Part shown: positions 16,393-27,390 of the stretch, piece after piece
How positions within the stretch are numbered: position 1 is the first letter of the stretch
Layout: every line of letters begins with the position of its first letter
Assembly: GCF_902364365.1 (NCBI RefSeq)
Contig: NZ_CABJDN010000008.1
Coordinates: 114,542 to 178,541, forward strand
From: Bacteroides intestinalis
Lineage (GTDB): Bacteria > Bacteroidota > Bacteroidia > Bacteroidales > Bacteroidaceae
Direction of reading: 5' to 3'
DNA: 64,000 nucleotides
Notes under the pieces: model-generated
The model's database searches: none
What the model was told of the DNA's origin: nothing
Seen by the model: the letters and a program-made list of their open reading frames with translations, nothing else
Translations under genes and position numbers: made by a program

Positions 16393-19300
16393 TTACATGA
16401 AGATCAACTGCTTTTTAAGCAAATCTACAATATCACTCTGCAATTTCTGTGCATTGATAGGTTTAGAAGTATACGCATCGAAACCACTATTCAGGATGCG
16501 CTCCTCATCTTCTGCATAGACATAAGCCGTTACTGCCATGATAGGAACTGTCGGTGATATTTCACGTATGATCTGTGTAGCCTCGTAGCCCGTTTTTTTA
16601 GGCATATTGATATCCATCAATATCAAATGAGGATTGTATTTCTTAAACAATTCTACCGCCTCTTCTCCATCCCAAGCATGAAGAATGTTATATTTACGTT
16701 TCAGAATAGATTCAAATAACAAGAAATTGCTTTCATTATCTTCAGCTATTAAAACGGTGAGCTTCTCTACTTTACTTAACCGGTGCTCTTTCTGTTCTCT
16801 CGTCGACTTGAGTTCCACAGGATGATAAGGAAGAGTAAACCAGAAAGTGGAGCCCTTGCCAGGTTCAGATTCAACGCCTACGTTACCACCCAAATTTTCG
16901 ACAACACTCTGGCAGATAGACAGTCCCAATCCTGTACCTTGAGAAAAAGAATCGAGTTTCACAAAACGACCAAAAACAGTATCTTTCTTATCCTCTTCAA
17001 TTCCACATCCCGTATCCGTAACATAAAAATAAAGGAAATCAGTATCCTTCAGTCGATAACCGAAAGTGACGCTTCCACTATAAGTAAACTTCATAGCATT
17101 ATTAAGCATATTCGTCATAACCTGCGTCAGCCTGTTCCTCTCGATATTTACAGTACAGTCCGGCATTTCCGGTACATATCGGATGGGGACAGCTTCATTC
17201 TTCTGACGAAGTTGGGCAAATTCTTCTATCTCCTTAAACAATGCATTCAGATCTAAATCGGAAAAAACAAATTCCAATGTTCCGGACTCAATCTTGGAAA
17301 GCTCCAGGATGTCTCCGACCAGTTGCAACAATAGCGTATTATTATTCTCAATAATATTGATATACTCTTCTTTCTCCTCCTGCTCTTCCGTATCTGCCAA
17401 GATACTGGAAAATCCGACAATAGCATTGAGTGGAGTACGTATTTCATGACTCATATTGGCTAGGAAAGCAGACTTCAGACGATTTGATTCTTCAGCTTTC
17501 TCCTTTGCTATAATCAGATCTTCTTCCATTTTCTTTCGTCCGGTTATCACGAGAGAAGAACCAACCAAAGTTATCGGATTACCTTTTTCATCCCTCTTAT
17601 CCACAGTGGCCTGAGCCTCAACCCATTCATAACGCGATATTCCATTCTTACGAACTATCACGCGATATTCTTCTCTGATCTTAGAAACATTACCTTCCGT
17701 CAACTCCTTATAAGCCCTCTTTACTCGGTCTCTGTCTTCCTTGCAAATTTTGGCAAAATATTGATAATCGGGTACGGAAAGTTGTTCCTCGTTCATCATG
17801 CTATCATCATGGCTAAGCTCTACCGGGCGGTTTACGTCACAAAGCATAGTACCTTTCTCCAAATCCCATTTCCAGGGAACAATATTAGCCACGTCCAGCG
17901 ACATTGATAATTTATGATTAGCAGATCGTAACATCTGTTGTGTCTCGGCTAACTCGGTATTGTCCACACAGAATACATCAACGTATCCCTTATGCTTAGA
18001 GGGTGTCAGAATTACATTGAAATAATTACCTATATTTTCGTAATAGTATTGATATGAAAGTTCCTTCTGAGTAGAGTTGACCATACTATAGAGGTGACAC
18101 ATCCTTTCAAAACCTTTCGGATCTGCTTCACTTCCTCTTTTACCAATGACCTCCCCCATAGATTTGAAGTATTTCTCGAAACGGGGATTTGCTTCCACTG
18201 TGATGTAGTCTACAATCTTTCCGGCAGAATCATAAACCAGCTGTTGCTTCAAATAAACTATGGGCATATTCTCAAACAAACTATGATAGCTGGTCATCAA
18301 CTTTATCTGTTCGGCTTGCTTTCTTCTGCTCTTATACAACCACCACAACCACATCCACATAAACAAAATCAAAATTGTGGTAATTCCCAAAATGACACTA
18401 TATTTGTGTTGCTCCCAGAAAGAAGGAGGCATCATATAAAAAACAGAATTAGGAGGGCACAACTTAGGTGACAATCCGGCTTCTGTAAGATCATAATAGT
18501 TGAACATAGGAGTGGGAGTTCCACAATTCACCATACGAACACCTTTCACGTTGTTATCAGCTAAAACGCCGGCAGTTATTTCTGTAATTTTCCTTCCGAT
18601 TGTCTTCTCATCCAAAAAGTAACCGCCTACCAAACCATTCCGTTGCAATCCGGTATTGTCTAATGAAAAAATAGGTGAAGAAGAATAATAGCTGAGGATT
18701 CTGGAAATATTATTGGTCAATACAGCATTCCCTTTTTGAGCATTTTCCTGATACCATGAGCAAAAGAGAACACCACTATTCTCCTCTGCATGAGCCAGTG
18801 AATCAGCCAATTCATCGGTAGTCATTTCACCGGCAACATAATCTTTTATTTCAAACTCCGGAAAGTCTTTATTCACAATCTCTTTTAAATCCGAGCGAAA
18901 CTGAGCACTTATGTAACGGGCATCCGACAAGAAGATAAGTTCATCCATTTCAGGCATCAGATTCTGCATCAACAGAACAGTTTCTTTAAGATAGGCAGGC
19001 ACATGAAACACGGTCAGCGACAGGTTGCCTCGATAATCTGTCAGAGGTGTTCTCTCTTCCGCCGCAATAGCTCGCCTATGCAAATAGGCCTCTTGTGGAC
19101 CTACATAATCCGTCTCGGTGCAGAGAATAATGGGAACATCTTTCCATTGCTTTTCTATACTCTCTTTCAGCAAGCCCCAGGAGGCACTACCCAAGAGGAC
19201 CAAGAGTTTCGGAGGATTGTCTGCATATTTTCCAAAAAGGTTTTCTTTGTATTCTGATAAATCTTCCGTATTTTGCAGATGCATAAATTGCCCGCCCATA

Positions 19301-19530
19301 TGTTCCACATCCACTACATACGGAGAGTTTTTATGTTGATAAGAATTATAAATGGGGATAATAAAATCGTTACTCCAACGGGAAGATCCACTGTATGAAT
19401 TGAGAATCAATATTCTATCTTCATTTCCGGGTTTAAATGTTGAGGAGACTTCACCAAATACATTAACAGCATTCGAAAGAAAAACAACTAATATAATAAA
19501 CACTCTGATTATTATTTGCAAATATTTCAT
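16393..19530 (-). CDS. Hybrid sensor histidine kinase with periplasmic-binding-like sensor domain
   Basis: This is a 1045-residue one-protein phosphorelay. A signal/transmembrane segment (1-26) precedes a periplasmic domain (~35-370) resembling ABC-type substrate-binding proteins of the sugar/oligopeptide sort ([27 protein letters not shown]). It continues with a transmembrane helix (~377-399), two PAS-like regions (~410-535 and ~540-668), HisKA with His695 ([12 protein letters not shown]), HATPase ([15 protein letters not shown]) and a receiver (~922-1040) with phosphoacceptor Asp973. There is no AraC output domain, so it is not the classical SusR-type hybrid regulator. The phosphate must pass to a regulator encoded elsewhere. 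No polysaccharide-use genes adjoin it. Confidence 0.9.
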   Translation of the reverse strand: MKYLQIIIRVFIILVVFLSNAVNVFGEVSSTFKPGNEDRILILNSYSGSSRWSNDFIIPIYNSYQHKNSPYVVDVEHMGGQFMHLQNTEDLSEYKENLFGKYADNPPKLLVLLGSASWGLLKESIEKQWKDVPIILCTETDYVGPQEAYLHRRAIAAEERTPLTDYRGNLSLTVFHVPAYLKETVLLMQNLMPEMDELIFLSDARYISAQFRSDLKEIVNKDFPEFEIKDYVAGEMTTDELADSLAHAEENSGVLFCSWYQENAQKGNAVLTNNISRILSYYSSSPIFSLDNTGLQRNGLVGGYFLDEKTIGRKITEITAGVLADNNVKGVRMVNCGTPTPMFNYYDLTEAGLSPKLCPPNSVFYMMPPSFWEQHKYSVILGITTILILFMWMWLWWLYKSRRKQAEQIKLMTSYHSLFENMPIVYLKQQLVYDSAGKIVDYITVEANPRFEKYFKSMGEVIGKRGSEADPKGFERMCHLYSMVNSTQKELSYQYYYENIGNYFNVILTPSKHKGYVDVFCVDNTELAETQQMLRSANHKLSMSLDVANIVPWKWDLEKGTMLCDVNRPVELSHDDSMMNEEQLSVPDYQYFAKICKEDRDRVKRAYKELTEGNVSKIREEYRVIVRKNGISRYEWVEAQATVDKRDEKGNPITLVGSSLVITGRKKMEEDLIIAKEKAEESNRLKSAFLANMSHEIRTPLNAIVGFSSILADTEEQEEKEEYINIIENNNTLLLQLVGDILELSKIESGTLEFVFSDLDLNALFKEIEEFAQLRQKNEAVPIRYVPEMPDCTVNIERNRLTQVMTNMLNNAMKFTYSGSVTFGYRLKDTDFLYFYVTDTGCGIEEDKKDTVFGRFVKLDSFSQGTGLGLSICQSVVENLGGNVGVESEPGKGSTFWFTLPYHPVELKSTREQKEHRLSKVEKLTVLIAEDNESNFLLFESILKRKYNILHAWDGEEAVELFKKYNPHLILMDINMPKKTGYEATQIIREISPTVPIMAVTAYVYAEDEERILNSGFDAYTSKPINAQKLQSDIVDLLKKQLIFM

Positions 19531-19672
19531 CGAAATTACAGTTTAGTCTACAAGTGTATCCATTCTTTACCACACAAGGAACAAAAGGCCTACATCATAG
19601 AGAGATTTAGATTGCAAAACTAATTAAAAATCAGAGAATTCCCAGTTTTTAGTAAAGAGATTTTTAAAGAGA

Positions 19673-19704
19673 ATTGCGTATCTTCCATATTCTACGTACT
19701 TTTG
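19673..19704 (+). promoter_or_regulatory. Candidate promoter of sbcDC
   Basis: ATTG (19673-19676) is followed after 20 nt by TACTTTTG (19697-19704), which matches TAnnTTTG. The sbcD ATG is 22 bp downstream. Confidence 0.6.
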
Positions 19705-19725
19705 AGAACAGAAAACAGTAAAATC

Positions 19726-20943
19726 ATGAAAATACTTCATACCAGCGACTGGCATCTGGGACATACACTATACAACTATGACCGCAGTCGCGAGCAACAA
19801 GCATTCCTGAAACAACTAACCCGCATTGTGGCAGAAGAAATGCCGGATGCAATGGTAGTCAGCGGAGACATCTACCACTACTCCACCCCATCGGCAAGTA
19901 CCCAGAAGATGTACACAGACGGTATGCTCGAAATTCACAGGGCATACCCCGGAATGACAATTGTAGTAACTGCCGGAAACCACGACAGCAGTTCTAAATT
20001 AGAGATAGACAGTAGCCTGTGGAACCATTTCGGTGTAAAGGTAGTAGGAAACATAGAACGAAACCAGGAAGAAGTCAATCTGGAAAAACATATCGTGGAA
20101 GTGAAAAACGACAGAGGAATACTAAAAGGATATATTATCGCCGTACCTCACGTCTATCCGCAAAACTTCCCGATACTGGACACAGAAACACCCCGCGAAG
20201 AACGGCAAGCACGCTTTTTTCAGGCATTGCAGGACGAAGTAGAAAAAATGAATGCGGAAAGACTACCTGTTGTATTGATGGCACACCTTTCCATAGAAGG
20301 CAGCGACCAAACCGGGCATGACGAAACCGTAGGCGGAATAGAATATGTCCCTATCAGTGCAATGGGCGAAGGATACGATTATCTGGCACTCGGTCACATC
20401 CATTGCCCACAGAACATTAAAGGAAGCAGGTATTGTGCACGATATTGTGGCGCTCCCCTGCCTGTCAGCTTCGACGAGGCTTATCCACATTCTGTTTCCA
20501 TTGTTGAAATACAAGGAGAAAAAGCACCTCAGATCAAAACAATTGAAATAGAGAATCCGATGCCACTCATCACGCTACCCAAGGAAGCAGTAGATTTTGA
20601 AGAAGCTATAAAACTGCTGGAGGAATACCCGGATGACAAACCGGCTTATATCCGCCTGAATGTTCTGATAAAAGATTATCTGGCGCCCGACTGCAACGAA
20701 CGGGCATCGAGCGCGGTAAAAGGGAAAAACTGCAAATTCTGCTATATCAAACCCAATCGGGAGAAGCACACTTCAGATGATGAAACCAGGCATATCTCTA
20801 TTCAGGAAATGCAGGAAATGTCCCCATTGGAAATAGCAAAACTTTATTTTCAGGAAACAGAAGGAGAAGAAATGGATGAAGAACTCTGCGAACTGATGAA
20901 TAGCGTCGTACAAAAGGTAAAAGAGAAAAGCATTCTGCATTAA
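19726..20943 (+). CDS. sbcD: SbcD nuclease subunit (Mre11-type)
   Basis: This 405-residue calcineurin-fold metallophosphoesterase of the SbcCD complex cuts hairpins and protein-blocked DNA ends. Phosphoesterase motifs in order are HTSDWHLGH (motif I), VVSGDIYHY (II), TAGNHDSSSK (III), AHLSIEG and LGHIHCPQ. The ATG giving MKILHTSDW is the family start. An upstream in-frame TTG falls within the promoter box and is rejected. A short Cys/Lys-containing insert (CNERASSAVKGKNCKFC) lies in the C-terminal cap region. sbcC follows after 23 bp. Confidence 0.94.
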   Translation: MKILHTSDWHLGHTLYNYDRSREQQAFLKQLTRIVAEEMPDAMVVSGDIYHYSTPSASTQKMYTDGMLEIHRAYPGMTIVVTAGNHDSSSKLEIDSSLWNHFGVKVVGNIERNQEEVNLEKHIVEVKNDRGILKGYIIAVPHVYPQNFPILDTETPREERQARFFQALQDEVEKMNAERLPVVLMAHLSIEGSDQTGHDETVGGIEYVPISAMGEGYDYLALGHIHCPQNIKGSRYCARYCGAPLPVSFDEAYPHSVSIVEIQGEKAPQIKTIEIENPMPLITLPKEAVDFEEAIKLLEEYPDDKPAYIRLNVLIKDYLAPDCNERASSAVKGKNCKFCYIKPNREKHTSDDETRHISIQEMQEMSPLEIAKLYFQETEGEEMDEELCELMNSVVQKVKEKSILH

Positions 20944-20966
20944 TTCCCTATAATCTGTAGTGAATC

Positions 20967-23900
20967 ATGAAACTTCAAAAACTGACTATCAAAAATCTGG
21001 CATCTATAGAAGATGCTGTGATTGACTTTGAGAATGGACCACTGAGCGAAGAATCCCTGTTTCTGATTTGTGGGGAGACAGGTGCCGGCAAAACTACATT
21101 ACTCGATGCCATTTGCCTGGCACTCTACAATGAAACGCCGCGCATGGAACGGGCAGAAAACGAAAAGTATCGGGACATAGGGCAAACTTTTTCTTCTAAA
21201 AAGGAGGATGTATCAATAAACGACAGCCGCCAATTGATGCGCAGAAATACTAACGAGGCGTGGACGGAACTGGAGTTCACCGGTTCAAACGAGATACCTT
21301 ATACTGCCAAATGGTACGTAGCCCGTGCACACCGAAAAGCATCGGGTGCCATTCAAGATGCAAAGTGGACATTAGAGAATCGGAAAACGAATCTCCAAAT
21401 CACTAAGAAAAATGAAATAAAGGCCGAAATACAAGCAGCTATAGGGTTAAGTTTTGAACAATTCTGCCGTACTACTCTCCTGGCACAGGGAGATTTCACC
21501 AAATTTCTTCAGAGTAAGGAGAGTGAAAAATCGGATATCCTGGAGAAACTGACAGGTACCGGAATCTATTCTGAAATAGGTGCAAAGATTTACGCCATCA
21601 CCAAAGAGAAACGCATAGAATATGAGAATCAGAACCAAAAACTGGAAGGTATCCATGTGCTGACTGATGAAGAGATAAACGAAATCTCCGAAACTACAAC
21701 TACACTAAATGCTGATATCAATGGAAATACCGTACAAAAGAATACAGCAGTCTTGAAACGTGACTGGCTGAAGCGGTTTGCAGAACTGATCCTCACTCAA
21801 GAAAACCAACAAAAGAACTGGGAAACGAAAAAGGAACAATTGCAATCGGATGACTTCCTGCAGAAAGAACTATTGATAAAAGACTGGAATAATACTGCAG
21901 ATGCCCGTAACTGGTTATTTTCTCTCAAACAGCAACAACAGCAACAGGAAAAAGACAGAGAGCAAACTGAGAAGTTGAAAAAGAGTTTCATCTACCTCAG
22001 TAGTGGCTGTTCCTGGTTGAAGGAAAATCTGAAAGAATTGCAAGCTAAACTAATACTTGCCGAAGAGTATCTGCAAACTCACGCCCCGCTCCTACCTATG
22101 TTCGAGCAAAGTCAATCCATCGTTACAGACCTGAATGCTGTGCTTTCTGCTCGCTCACGCATCGCTGCCTACGAAAAACAAATAGCAGAATTGTCCCGGC
22201 AGCAGCCTGTCCGGGAGCAGGAACGCACGAATAAGGAAAATGACTTCAACCGGAAAAATGAAGAAAATCAGATTAAGCAGCAAGAGATAAACTTATTGAA
22301 TGCCCGGCTTGAATCCATGAATCGAAATGTCCTACAGGAAAAGAAGAATGTATTGGAAACGGCTAAGGAAAAGTTGCTAAAAGCTCAAAATACCCTGATA
22401 CTATTAGGAGAGAAAAAAGCAGCCTTGAACATAGCAGAAGAAAGCCTGAAATCTCTGGAAATAAAGCTGCAAACCAGCAAAAGCCAACACAAAGAACTGG
22501 GAAATAGGTTCGACACTAAAAAGAAAGCCTACGATGAGATAAAAATGCTCTACAACAAACAAAAAGAAGCTGTGGAAGAGTGGGCACAAGAAGCCCGTGC
22601 CCGTCTTTCTGTAGGAGATATGTGTCCGGTATGTGGCCAAAAGATAGAATCACTCAGCAAGGATGAAGATTTTCAGTCTGTACTTGCCCCTATCCAGCAA
22701 TCGCTGGAGACAAAAGAGAAAGAATACAAGGAAGCAGAACAAACTTTGAATAGTAACCGGACGGAGACCAAAACTTATGAGGATATGATAGCAGGGAGTC
22801 GTCTGGCAACAGATAAAGCCCGGAAAGGATATGAATTTATTCAAACTGAAGCTGAAGAAACATGCCGTCAGTGTAATATTCTAATAATCTCAAATAATAC
22901 CAGAGATATCCTGGAAAGACAAATTCAAGAAAATAAACAGCACCTTGAAGACATCAATGCCAGGTTGAACGAAGTACAAATCCTCTCCAACAATATCTCC
23001 CGATTGCAGCACTTAAAGGATGGACATCAGAAAGTAGTGGAGACCGCCCGAAATGCTTTCGATACTGCTGACAAGAATCTGACGAAACTAAAAAATGATA
23101 TCACTAATAAACATTCGCTAACCGAAAGTGAAAAGGATATCATTCGCACCACACTGGAACGTGTCAGCCCACTTATTCTTTGGAAAGGATGGCAAACAGA
23201 ATGGAATACTGCTCCTACCTCATTTATCGAACGCTTACAAAAGTCTACAGTACATTATAAACTGGCACAGAACAGGCAATCGGAATTAAAAGCAACCATT
23301 TCCCTCATAAAGAAAGAGCTGGACAGTATATCAGCAACGCAGGATCTGATCTACACAGCATTTCCCGAATGGAAAAAACTGCCAATAGAGGAAAAGATGG
23401 AAATCAAAAATCTGGGAATGGCATGGAATACCCTGAACTCCGAAGTCAGCGGATTGAAACAAAACATCTCATCTGTCCGAAAGAACATCGACGAGCTGCA
23501 AGCCAACCTTACAGCGTTCTATACTATACATCCGGATATGAACGAAGCACGCCTCGTTGCTCTTTCCTCCTACTATAGCGAGCAAATAGAGAACTTGCGT
23601 ACCGGTCAACAAAGGCTTAAAGAAGAAGAAGTAGCCACACAAACAGCTTTCAAACTAACAACCGGACAACTGGAAGAACACCAAAGCAAAAAACCGGAAA
23701 TGGAAGAGGAAGAAAACCTTGAAAGTCTGGACAGCCTTATCATAGCTTTAGATGAGAAAATTGCAGTAAGCAATCAGGCCCTCATACGGCTAAAAATCCA
23801 ATTGGAAGAAAACACTAAGAACATCGCCCGGATAAAGGACGAGAAGAAACGTGCGGACGAATTGCGGGAAGTGTATTTGAAATGGGACCGTCTTTGCCAT

Positions 23901-24386
23901 CACTTTGGTGACGAGAAAGGAAAGAATTTCCGAAACATCGCACAAAGTTTTGTACTGAAAGAACTGCTCAATGGAGCAAATTTCTACCTGCAACATCTCA
24001 CCAAACGCTACGAATTGGAATGCCAAGCAGGTTCACTCACTATCCTACTGCGCGATTTTTATCAGGGAGGCACACCACGTCCAGCTTGTACACTGTCCGG
24101 TGGAGAGAGTTTTCTGGTTTCTTTGTCATTGGCACTCGGTTTGTCTTCACTCAGCCGGCACAGCCTGTCTGTAGATACATTGTTCATTGATGAAGGATTC
24201 GGAACCCTGAGCAGTGATTATCTGAACACAGTAATGGACACACTGGAGAAACTGCACCAGATGGGCGGCAAGAAAGTGGGTATCATCAGCCATGTAGAAG
24301 GACTGCGCGAGCGGATCAAAACCCAAATTCAGGTAAAGCGAATCGATAATTCAAGAAGTGAGATCAGCACAGTGAGGACCCTATAA
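20967..24386 (+). CDS. sbcC: SbcC ATPase subunit (Rad50-type)
   Basis: This 1139-residue SMC-like ATPase is the partner of SbcD. It has an N-terminal Walker A (GETGAGKTT, residues 36-44), two long antiparallel coiled-coil arms rich in Glu/Lys/Gln, a zinc hook CPVC near residue 553 at the arm tip, a C-terminal ABC signature LSGGESF, Walker B TLFIDEGFGTL and the H-loop IISHVE. It is full length for the family. Together with SbcD it forms the ATP-dependent end-processing nuclease. Confidence 0.94.
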   Translation: MKLQKLTIKNLASIEDAVIDFENGPLSEESLFLICGETGAGKTTLLDAICLALYNETPRMERAENEKYRDIGQTFSSKKEDVSINDSRQLMRRNTNEAWTELEFTGSNEIPYTAKWYVARAHRKASGAIQDAKWTLENRKTNLQITKKNEIKAEIQAAIGLSFEQFCRTTLLAQGDFTKFLQSKESEKSDILEKLTGTGIYSEIGAKIYAITKEKRIEYENQNQKLEGIHVLTDEEINEISETTTTLNADINGNTVQKNTAVLKRDWLKRFAELILTQENQQKNWETKKEQLQSDDFLQKELLIKDWNNTADARNWLFSLKQQQQQQEKDREQTEKLKKSFIYLSSGCSWLKENLKELQAKLILAEEYLQTHAPLLPMFEQSQSIVTDLNAVLSARSRIAAYEKQIAELSRQQPVREQERTNKENDFNRKNEENQIKQQEINLLNARLESMNRNVLQEKKNVLETAKEKLLKAQNTLILLGEKKAALNIAEESLKSLEIKLQTSKSQHKELGNRFDTKKKAYDEIKMLYNKQKEAVEEWAQEARARLSVGDMCPVCGQKIESLSKDEDFQSVLAPIQQSLETKEKEYKEAEQTLNSNRTETKTYEDMIAGSRLATDKARKGYEFIQTEAEETCRQCNILIISNNTRDILERQIQENKQHLEDINARLNEVQILSNNISRLQHLKDGHQKVVETARNAFDTADKNLTKLKNDITNKHSLTESEKDIIRTTLERVSPLILWKGWQTEWNTAPTSFIERLQKSTVHYKLAQNRQSELKATISLIKKELDSISATQDLIYTAFPEWKKLPIEEKMEIKNLGMAWNTLNSEVSGLKQNISSVRKNIDELQANLTAFYTIHPDMNEARLVALSSYYSEQIENLRTGQQRLKEEEVATQTAFKLTTGQLEEHQSKKPEMEEEENLESLDSLIIALDEKIAVSNQALIRLKIQLEENTKNIARIKDEKKRADELREVYLKWDRLCHHFGDEKGKNFRNIAQSFVLKELLNGANFYLQHLTKRYELECQAGSLTILLRDFYQGGTPRPACTLSGGESFLVSLSLALGLSSLSRHSLSVDTLFIDEGFGTLSSDYLNTVMDTLEKLHQMGGKKVGIISHVEGLRERIKTQIQVKRIDNSRSEISTVRTL

Positions 24387-24434
24387 ATAGGTATTGTGAC
24401 AAAGAAAGGAACGATTTTCTGTGCCTACAAGTAC

Positions 24435-24462
24435 AAGTACACTATATTATTGTGTACTTTTG
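24435..24462 (+). promoter_or_regulatory. Candidate map promoter overlapped by a dyad (possible operator)
   Basis: TACTTTTG (24455-24462) matches the -7 consensus, 25 bp before the map ATG. A perfect 8-bp inverted repeat AAGTACAC/GTGTACTT with a 9-nt spacer (24435-24459) overlaps it. A further AGTAC-type repeat (GTACAAGTAC, 24431-24440) precedes. The dyad placement suits a repressor site, but it could be coincidence in AT-rich DNA. Confidence 0.45.
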
Positions 24463-24487
24463 TAGCAACTATTAATAGAAAAAGACA

Positions 24488-25342
24488 ATGAAAAAGTTCA
24501 TAAAAGGAGTCCGGTTTGCTCCTAAAAACTATTCCGACGAAGTAGAAGCGAAGATTCAACACTATAAAAAGGAAGGTTATAAACTACCGTCGCGCCACTT
24601 ATTGCGCACTGAAGAACAACTGGAGGGTATCCGCGAAAGTGCCAAAATCAACACCGCACTGCTGGATTACATTTCTGCAAACATCCGCGAAGGAATGTCC
24701 ACCGCGGAAATTGACCACATGGTCTATGAATTTACAACGGATCATGATGCAATACCTGCCCCTTTCATGTACGAAGGTTTCCCCAAAAGTGTATGTACAA
24801 GTATCAATGACGTGGTATGTCATGGCATCCCAAGCACGAAAGAGTTCCTGCGCAGCGGAGATATTGTGAATGTGGACGTTTCCACTATTTATAAAGGATA
24901 TTTCTCGGATGCGTCACGAATGTATATGATTGGAGAAGTGAAGCCGGAAATGCAACGCCTGGTACAGGTGGCAAAGGAATGCCGTGACATAGGCGTACAG
25001 ACAGCACAACCGTGGGCACGGCTTGGAGACGTCGGTGCAGCCATTCAGGAACATGCGGAGAAAAACGGATACAGTGTAGTACGCGACCTGTGCGGACACG
25101 GCGTAGGAATCAAGTTCCATGAAGAACCGGACGTTGAGCACTTCGGCAAGCGCGGCACAGGTATGCTTATCGTTCCGGGAATGACATTCACCATCGAACC
25201 GATGATCAATATGGGAACTTACGAAGTCTTTATTGACGAAGCGGACGGATGGACCGTCTGCACAGACGACGGACTGCCCTCGGCACAATGGGAAAGTATG
25301 CTTCTGATTACCGAAAACGGCAACGAGATATTGACTGAGTAA
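24488..25342 (+). CDS. map: Type I methionine aminopeptidase with N-terminal extension
   Basis: This 284-residue enzyme removes the initiator Met from nascent proteins. The pita-bread fold metal ligands are all visible: Asp130 (NVDVS), Asp141 (SDASR), His204 (CGHGVG), Glu237 (TIEPM) and Glu269 (WESML). His112 in VCHGIP and His211 complete the site. About 40 residues precede the usual N-terminus (MKKFIKGVRFAPKNYSDEVE), an extension with no zinc-binding Cys. Gram-negative relatives such as the E. coli enzyme lack it. rmuC begins 2 bp after the stop, so the two are translationally close. Confidence 0.94.
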   Translation: MKKFIKGVRFAPKNYSDEVEAKIQHYKKEGYKLPSRHLLRTEEQLEGIRESAKINTALLDYISANIREGMSTAEIDHMVYEFTTDHDAIPAPFMYEGFPKSVCTSINDVVCHGIPSTKEFLRSGDIVNVDVSTIYKGYFSDASRMYMIGEVKPEMQRLVQVAKECRDIGVQTAQPWARLGDVGAAIQEHAEKNGYSVVRDLCGHGVGIKFHEEPDVEHFGKRGTGMLIVPGMTFTIEPMINMGTYEVFIDEADGWTVCTDDGLPSAQWESMLLITENGNEILTE

Positions 25343-25344
25343 AC

Positions 25345-26694
25345 ATGGATATTGTTTTTCTAATTATCGGCCTTATAGTAGGTGTCGGCGTAGGGTATCT
25401 GATAGCCGGACGAAAAAGTGCCGCATTATCAGCACAATTGCAAGCCACCCGCGAACGGGAAGAACTGCTGAACCGTACGGTAGAAGAACGGATTGCACGT
25501 GAGAAAACCATCACAGCCGAGCGCCTAGCGGAGCAGGAAAAATCTTTCAACCTGAGACTGGCAGAGCAGCAGAAGCAATGGGAAGAACGCCTGAAATTGC
25601 AAACTGAAGAAGCAGAAGCCTTGCACAAACGCATGAGCACGGAGTTTGAGAATCTCTCCAACCGCATTTTCAAAAGCAAGACAGAAGACTTCACCAAGCT
25701 GAATTCGGAGCATCTCAGCAATTTACTCCGCCCACTGGGGGAAAACCTGAAAGATTTCCGGGAAAAGGTAGAACAAGTATATGACAAAGAGTCGAAACAA
25801 CGTTTCTCGCTGGAAGAACGCATCAAAGACTTGGTAGAACTGAACAACCGGATCAGCGAAGATGCCAACAACCTGACCCGTGCGCTAAAAGGTGATTCCA
25901 AGATACAGGGCAACTGGGGAGAAATGATACTGGAACGACTGCTGCAAGCTTCCGGCCTGATAGAAGGCGAACATTATTTCCGCCAGGAATTCCTGAAAAA
26001 CGAACAGGGTGAAATGCTGACCAACGAAGAAAGCGGTCAGAGAATGCAGCCAGATATTATTGTCAGGTACCCGGATGAGCGGGAAATGATTATCGACTCT
26101 AAGGTATCCCTGACTGCCTATGCCGCCTACAATTCCGCTGAAAACAAAGAGGAAGAGGCTCGCTGGCTGAAAGCACATCTACAATCGGTACGGGCACATG
26201 TGGATGAACTCAGTCAGAAGGATTATTCGCATTATGATGCAAAAGCGCCGGACTTTGTGATGATGTTTATCCCTACCGAAGCTGCCTACCTGACGGCTAT
26301 CAAAGCGGATACCAACCTATGGGAATATGCCTATAATAAAAAGGTGGTATTGATGAGTCCTACCAATCTGATCAGTGCGCTCCGCCTTTCCCTCGATCTC
26401 TGGAAACGGGAAAATCAAGTAAAGAATGTGCAGGATATTATCAAACGAGGTACATTGCTTTACGAAAAGATTGCCGGATTTACAGATACATTCCTGCGCA
26501 TCGGTGACAATCTGAGCGGACTGCAAAGAGATTATGACAAGGCTTATAACCAGCTTTCGGATGGCAACGGCAGTGTGATAAGACAGGCCGAACTGCTGCG
26601 TAATATGAGTCTGACTCCTAAAAAGCGAATATCAGCAAGACTGCTGCCCAAAGAAGAGGAAACGGAGGAGGAAGAAAACGGACAGGACAAATAG
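25345..26694 (+). CDS. rmuC: RmuC-family DNA recombination protein
   Basis: This 449-residue protein has an N-terminal membrane helix (IVFLIIGLIVGVGVGYLIAG), a long coiled coil (~30-140) and the RmuC core (~190-400) with GNWGEMILERLL, MIIDSKVSL and FVMMFIPTEAAY. RmuC limits recombination between inverted repeats and is thought to be a nuclease of the PD-(D/E)xK type: E in WGE and D-S-K in IIDSK fit that motif. It ends in an acidic low-complexity tail. It is the middle gene of map-rmuC-xpt. Confidence 0.92.
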   Translation: MDIVFLIIGLIVGVGVGYLIAGRKSAALSAQLQATREREELLNRTVEERIAREKTITAERLAEQEKSFNLRLAEQQKQWEERLKLQTEEAEALHKRMSTEFENLSNRIFKSKTEDFTKLNSEHLSNLLRPLGENLKDFREKVEQVYDKESKQRFSLEERIKDLVELNNRISEDANNLTRALKGDSKIQGNWGEMILERLLQASGLIEGEHYFRQEFLKNEQGEMLTNEESGQRMQPDIIVRYPDEREMIIDSKVSLTAYAAYNSAENKEEEARWLKAHLQSVRAHVDELSQKDYSHYDAKAPDFVMMFIPTEAAYLTAIKADTNLWEYAYNKKVVLMSPTNLISALRLSLDLWKRENQVKNVQDIIKRGTLLYEKIAGFTDTFLRIGDNLSGLQRDYDKAYNQLSDGNGSVIRQAELLRNMSLTPKKRISARLLPKEEETEEEENGQDK

Positions 26695-26720
26695 ACAATC
26701 CAAATTAAGATATATAAAAC

Positions 26721-27287
26721 ATGAAAATCCTAAAAGACCGTATCCTGAAAGATGGAAGATGCTACCCCGGAGGCATACTGAAAGTAGATAACTTCATCAA
26801 CCACCAGATGGACCCTATCCTGATGAAATCCATCGGTGTGGAGTTCGTCAGACGCTTTGCCTCCACCCCTATCAACAAAATTATCACGGTAGAAGCCAGC
26901 GGTATCGCTCCCGCCATTATGGTAGGTTATTTATTGGAATTACCCGTAGTCTTTGCAAAAAAGAAAAAGCCGAGTACAATGGAGAACATGCTGGTTACTT
27001 CTGTCTATTCTTTCACCAAGCAACGCTCTTATGATGTATGTGTCAGTAAAGACTTTCTCCGTCCGGGCGACCGGGTACTTTTCATCGATGATTTCCTGGC
27101 CAACGGAAATGCTGCCAAAGGTATCATGGAACTTGTGAAACAGGCCGGGGCCGAACTGGTGGGCATGGGCTTCATCATAGAAAAAGCCTTTCAGCATGGA
27201 GGTGACGAACTTCGTGGGCAAGGTATTCATGTGGAGTCTCTGGCGATCATCGAGAGCCTTGACAATTGCGAAATTAAAATCAGATAA
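26721..27287 (+). CDS. xpt: Xanthine phosphoribosyltransferase
   Basis: This 188-residue type I PRTase converts xanthine + PRPP to XMP in purine salvage. The PRPP-binding loop is [14 protein letters not shown] (residues ~112-125). The N-terminal [29 protein letters not shown] is diagnostic of Xpt, and [10 protein letters not shown] is the flexible loop. It is full length. It is last in the map-rmuC-xpt operon and ends before a strong hairpin. No purine riboswitch is visible, which fits its position as a distal operon gene. Confidence 0.95.
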   Translation: MKILKDRILKDGRCYPGGILKVDNFINHQMDPILMKSIGVEFVRRFASTPINKIITVEASGIAPAIMVGYLLELPVVFAKKKKPSTMENMLVTSVYSFTKQRSYDVCVSKDFLRPGDRVLFIDDFLANGNAAKGIMELVKQAGAELVGMGFIIEKAFQHGGDELRGQGIHVESLAIIESLDNCEIKIR

Positions 27288-27314
27288 AAGTATTTATCGT
27301 ACATCTATAAACTT

Positions 27315-27355
27315 ACAGCCGGCTTGTTTATGAATTAACAAGCCGGCTGTTTCGT
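27315..27355 (+). terminator. Terminator after xpt
   Basis: A 14-bp perfect stem (ACAGCCGGCTTGTT/AACAAGCCGGCTGT) with an 8-nt loop is followed by TTTCGTT. Confidence 0.85.
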
Positions 27356-27390
27356 TATAATCCGAGTATATGTTTTTATTCAGTAAAGCA

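Noticed and set aside
19702..19725. TTG start for sbcD, eight codons upstream of the ATG
   Set aside because: The TTG lies inside the TACTTTTG promoter box, and family members begin with the MKILHTSDWH sequence at the ATG.
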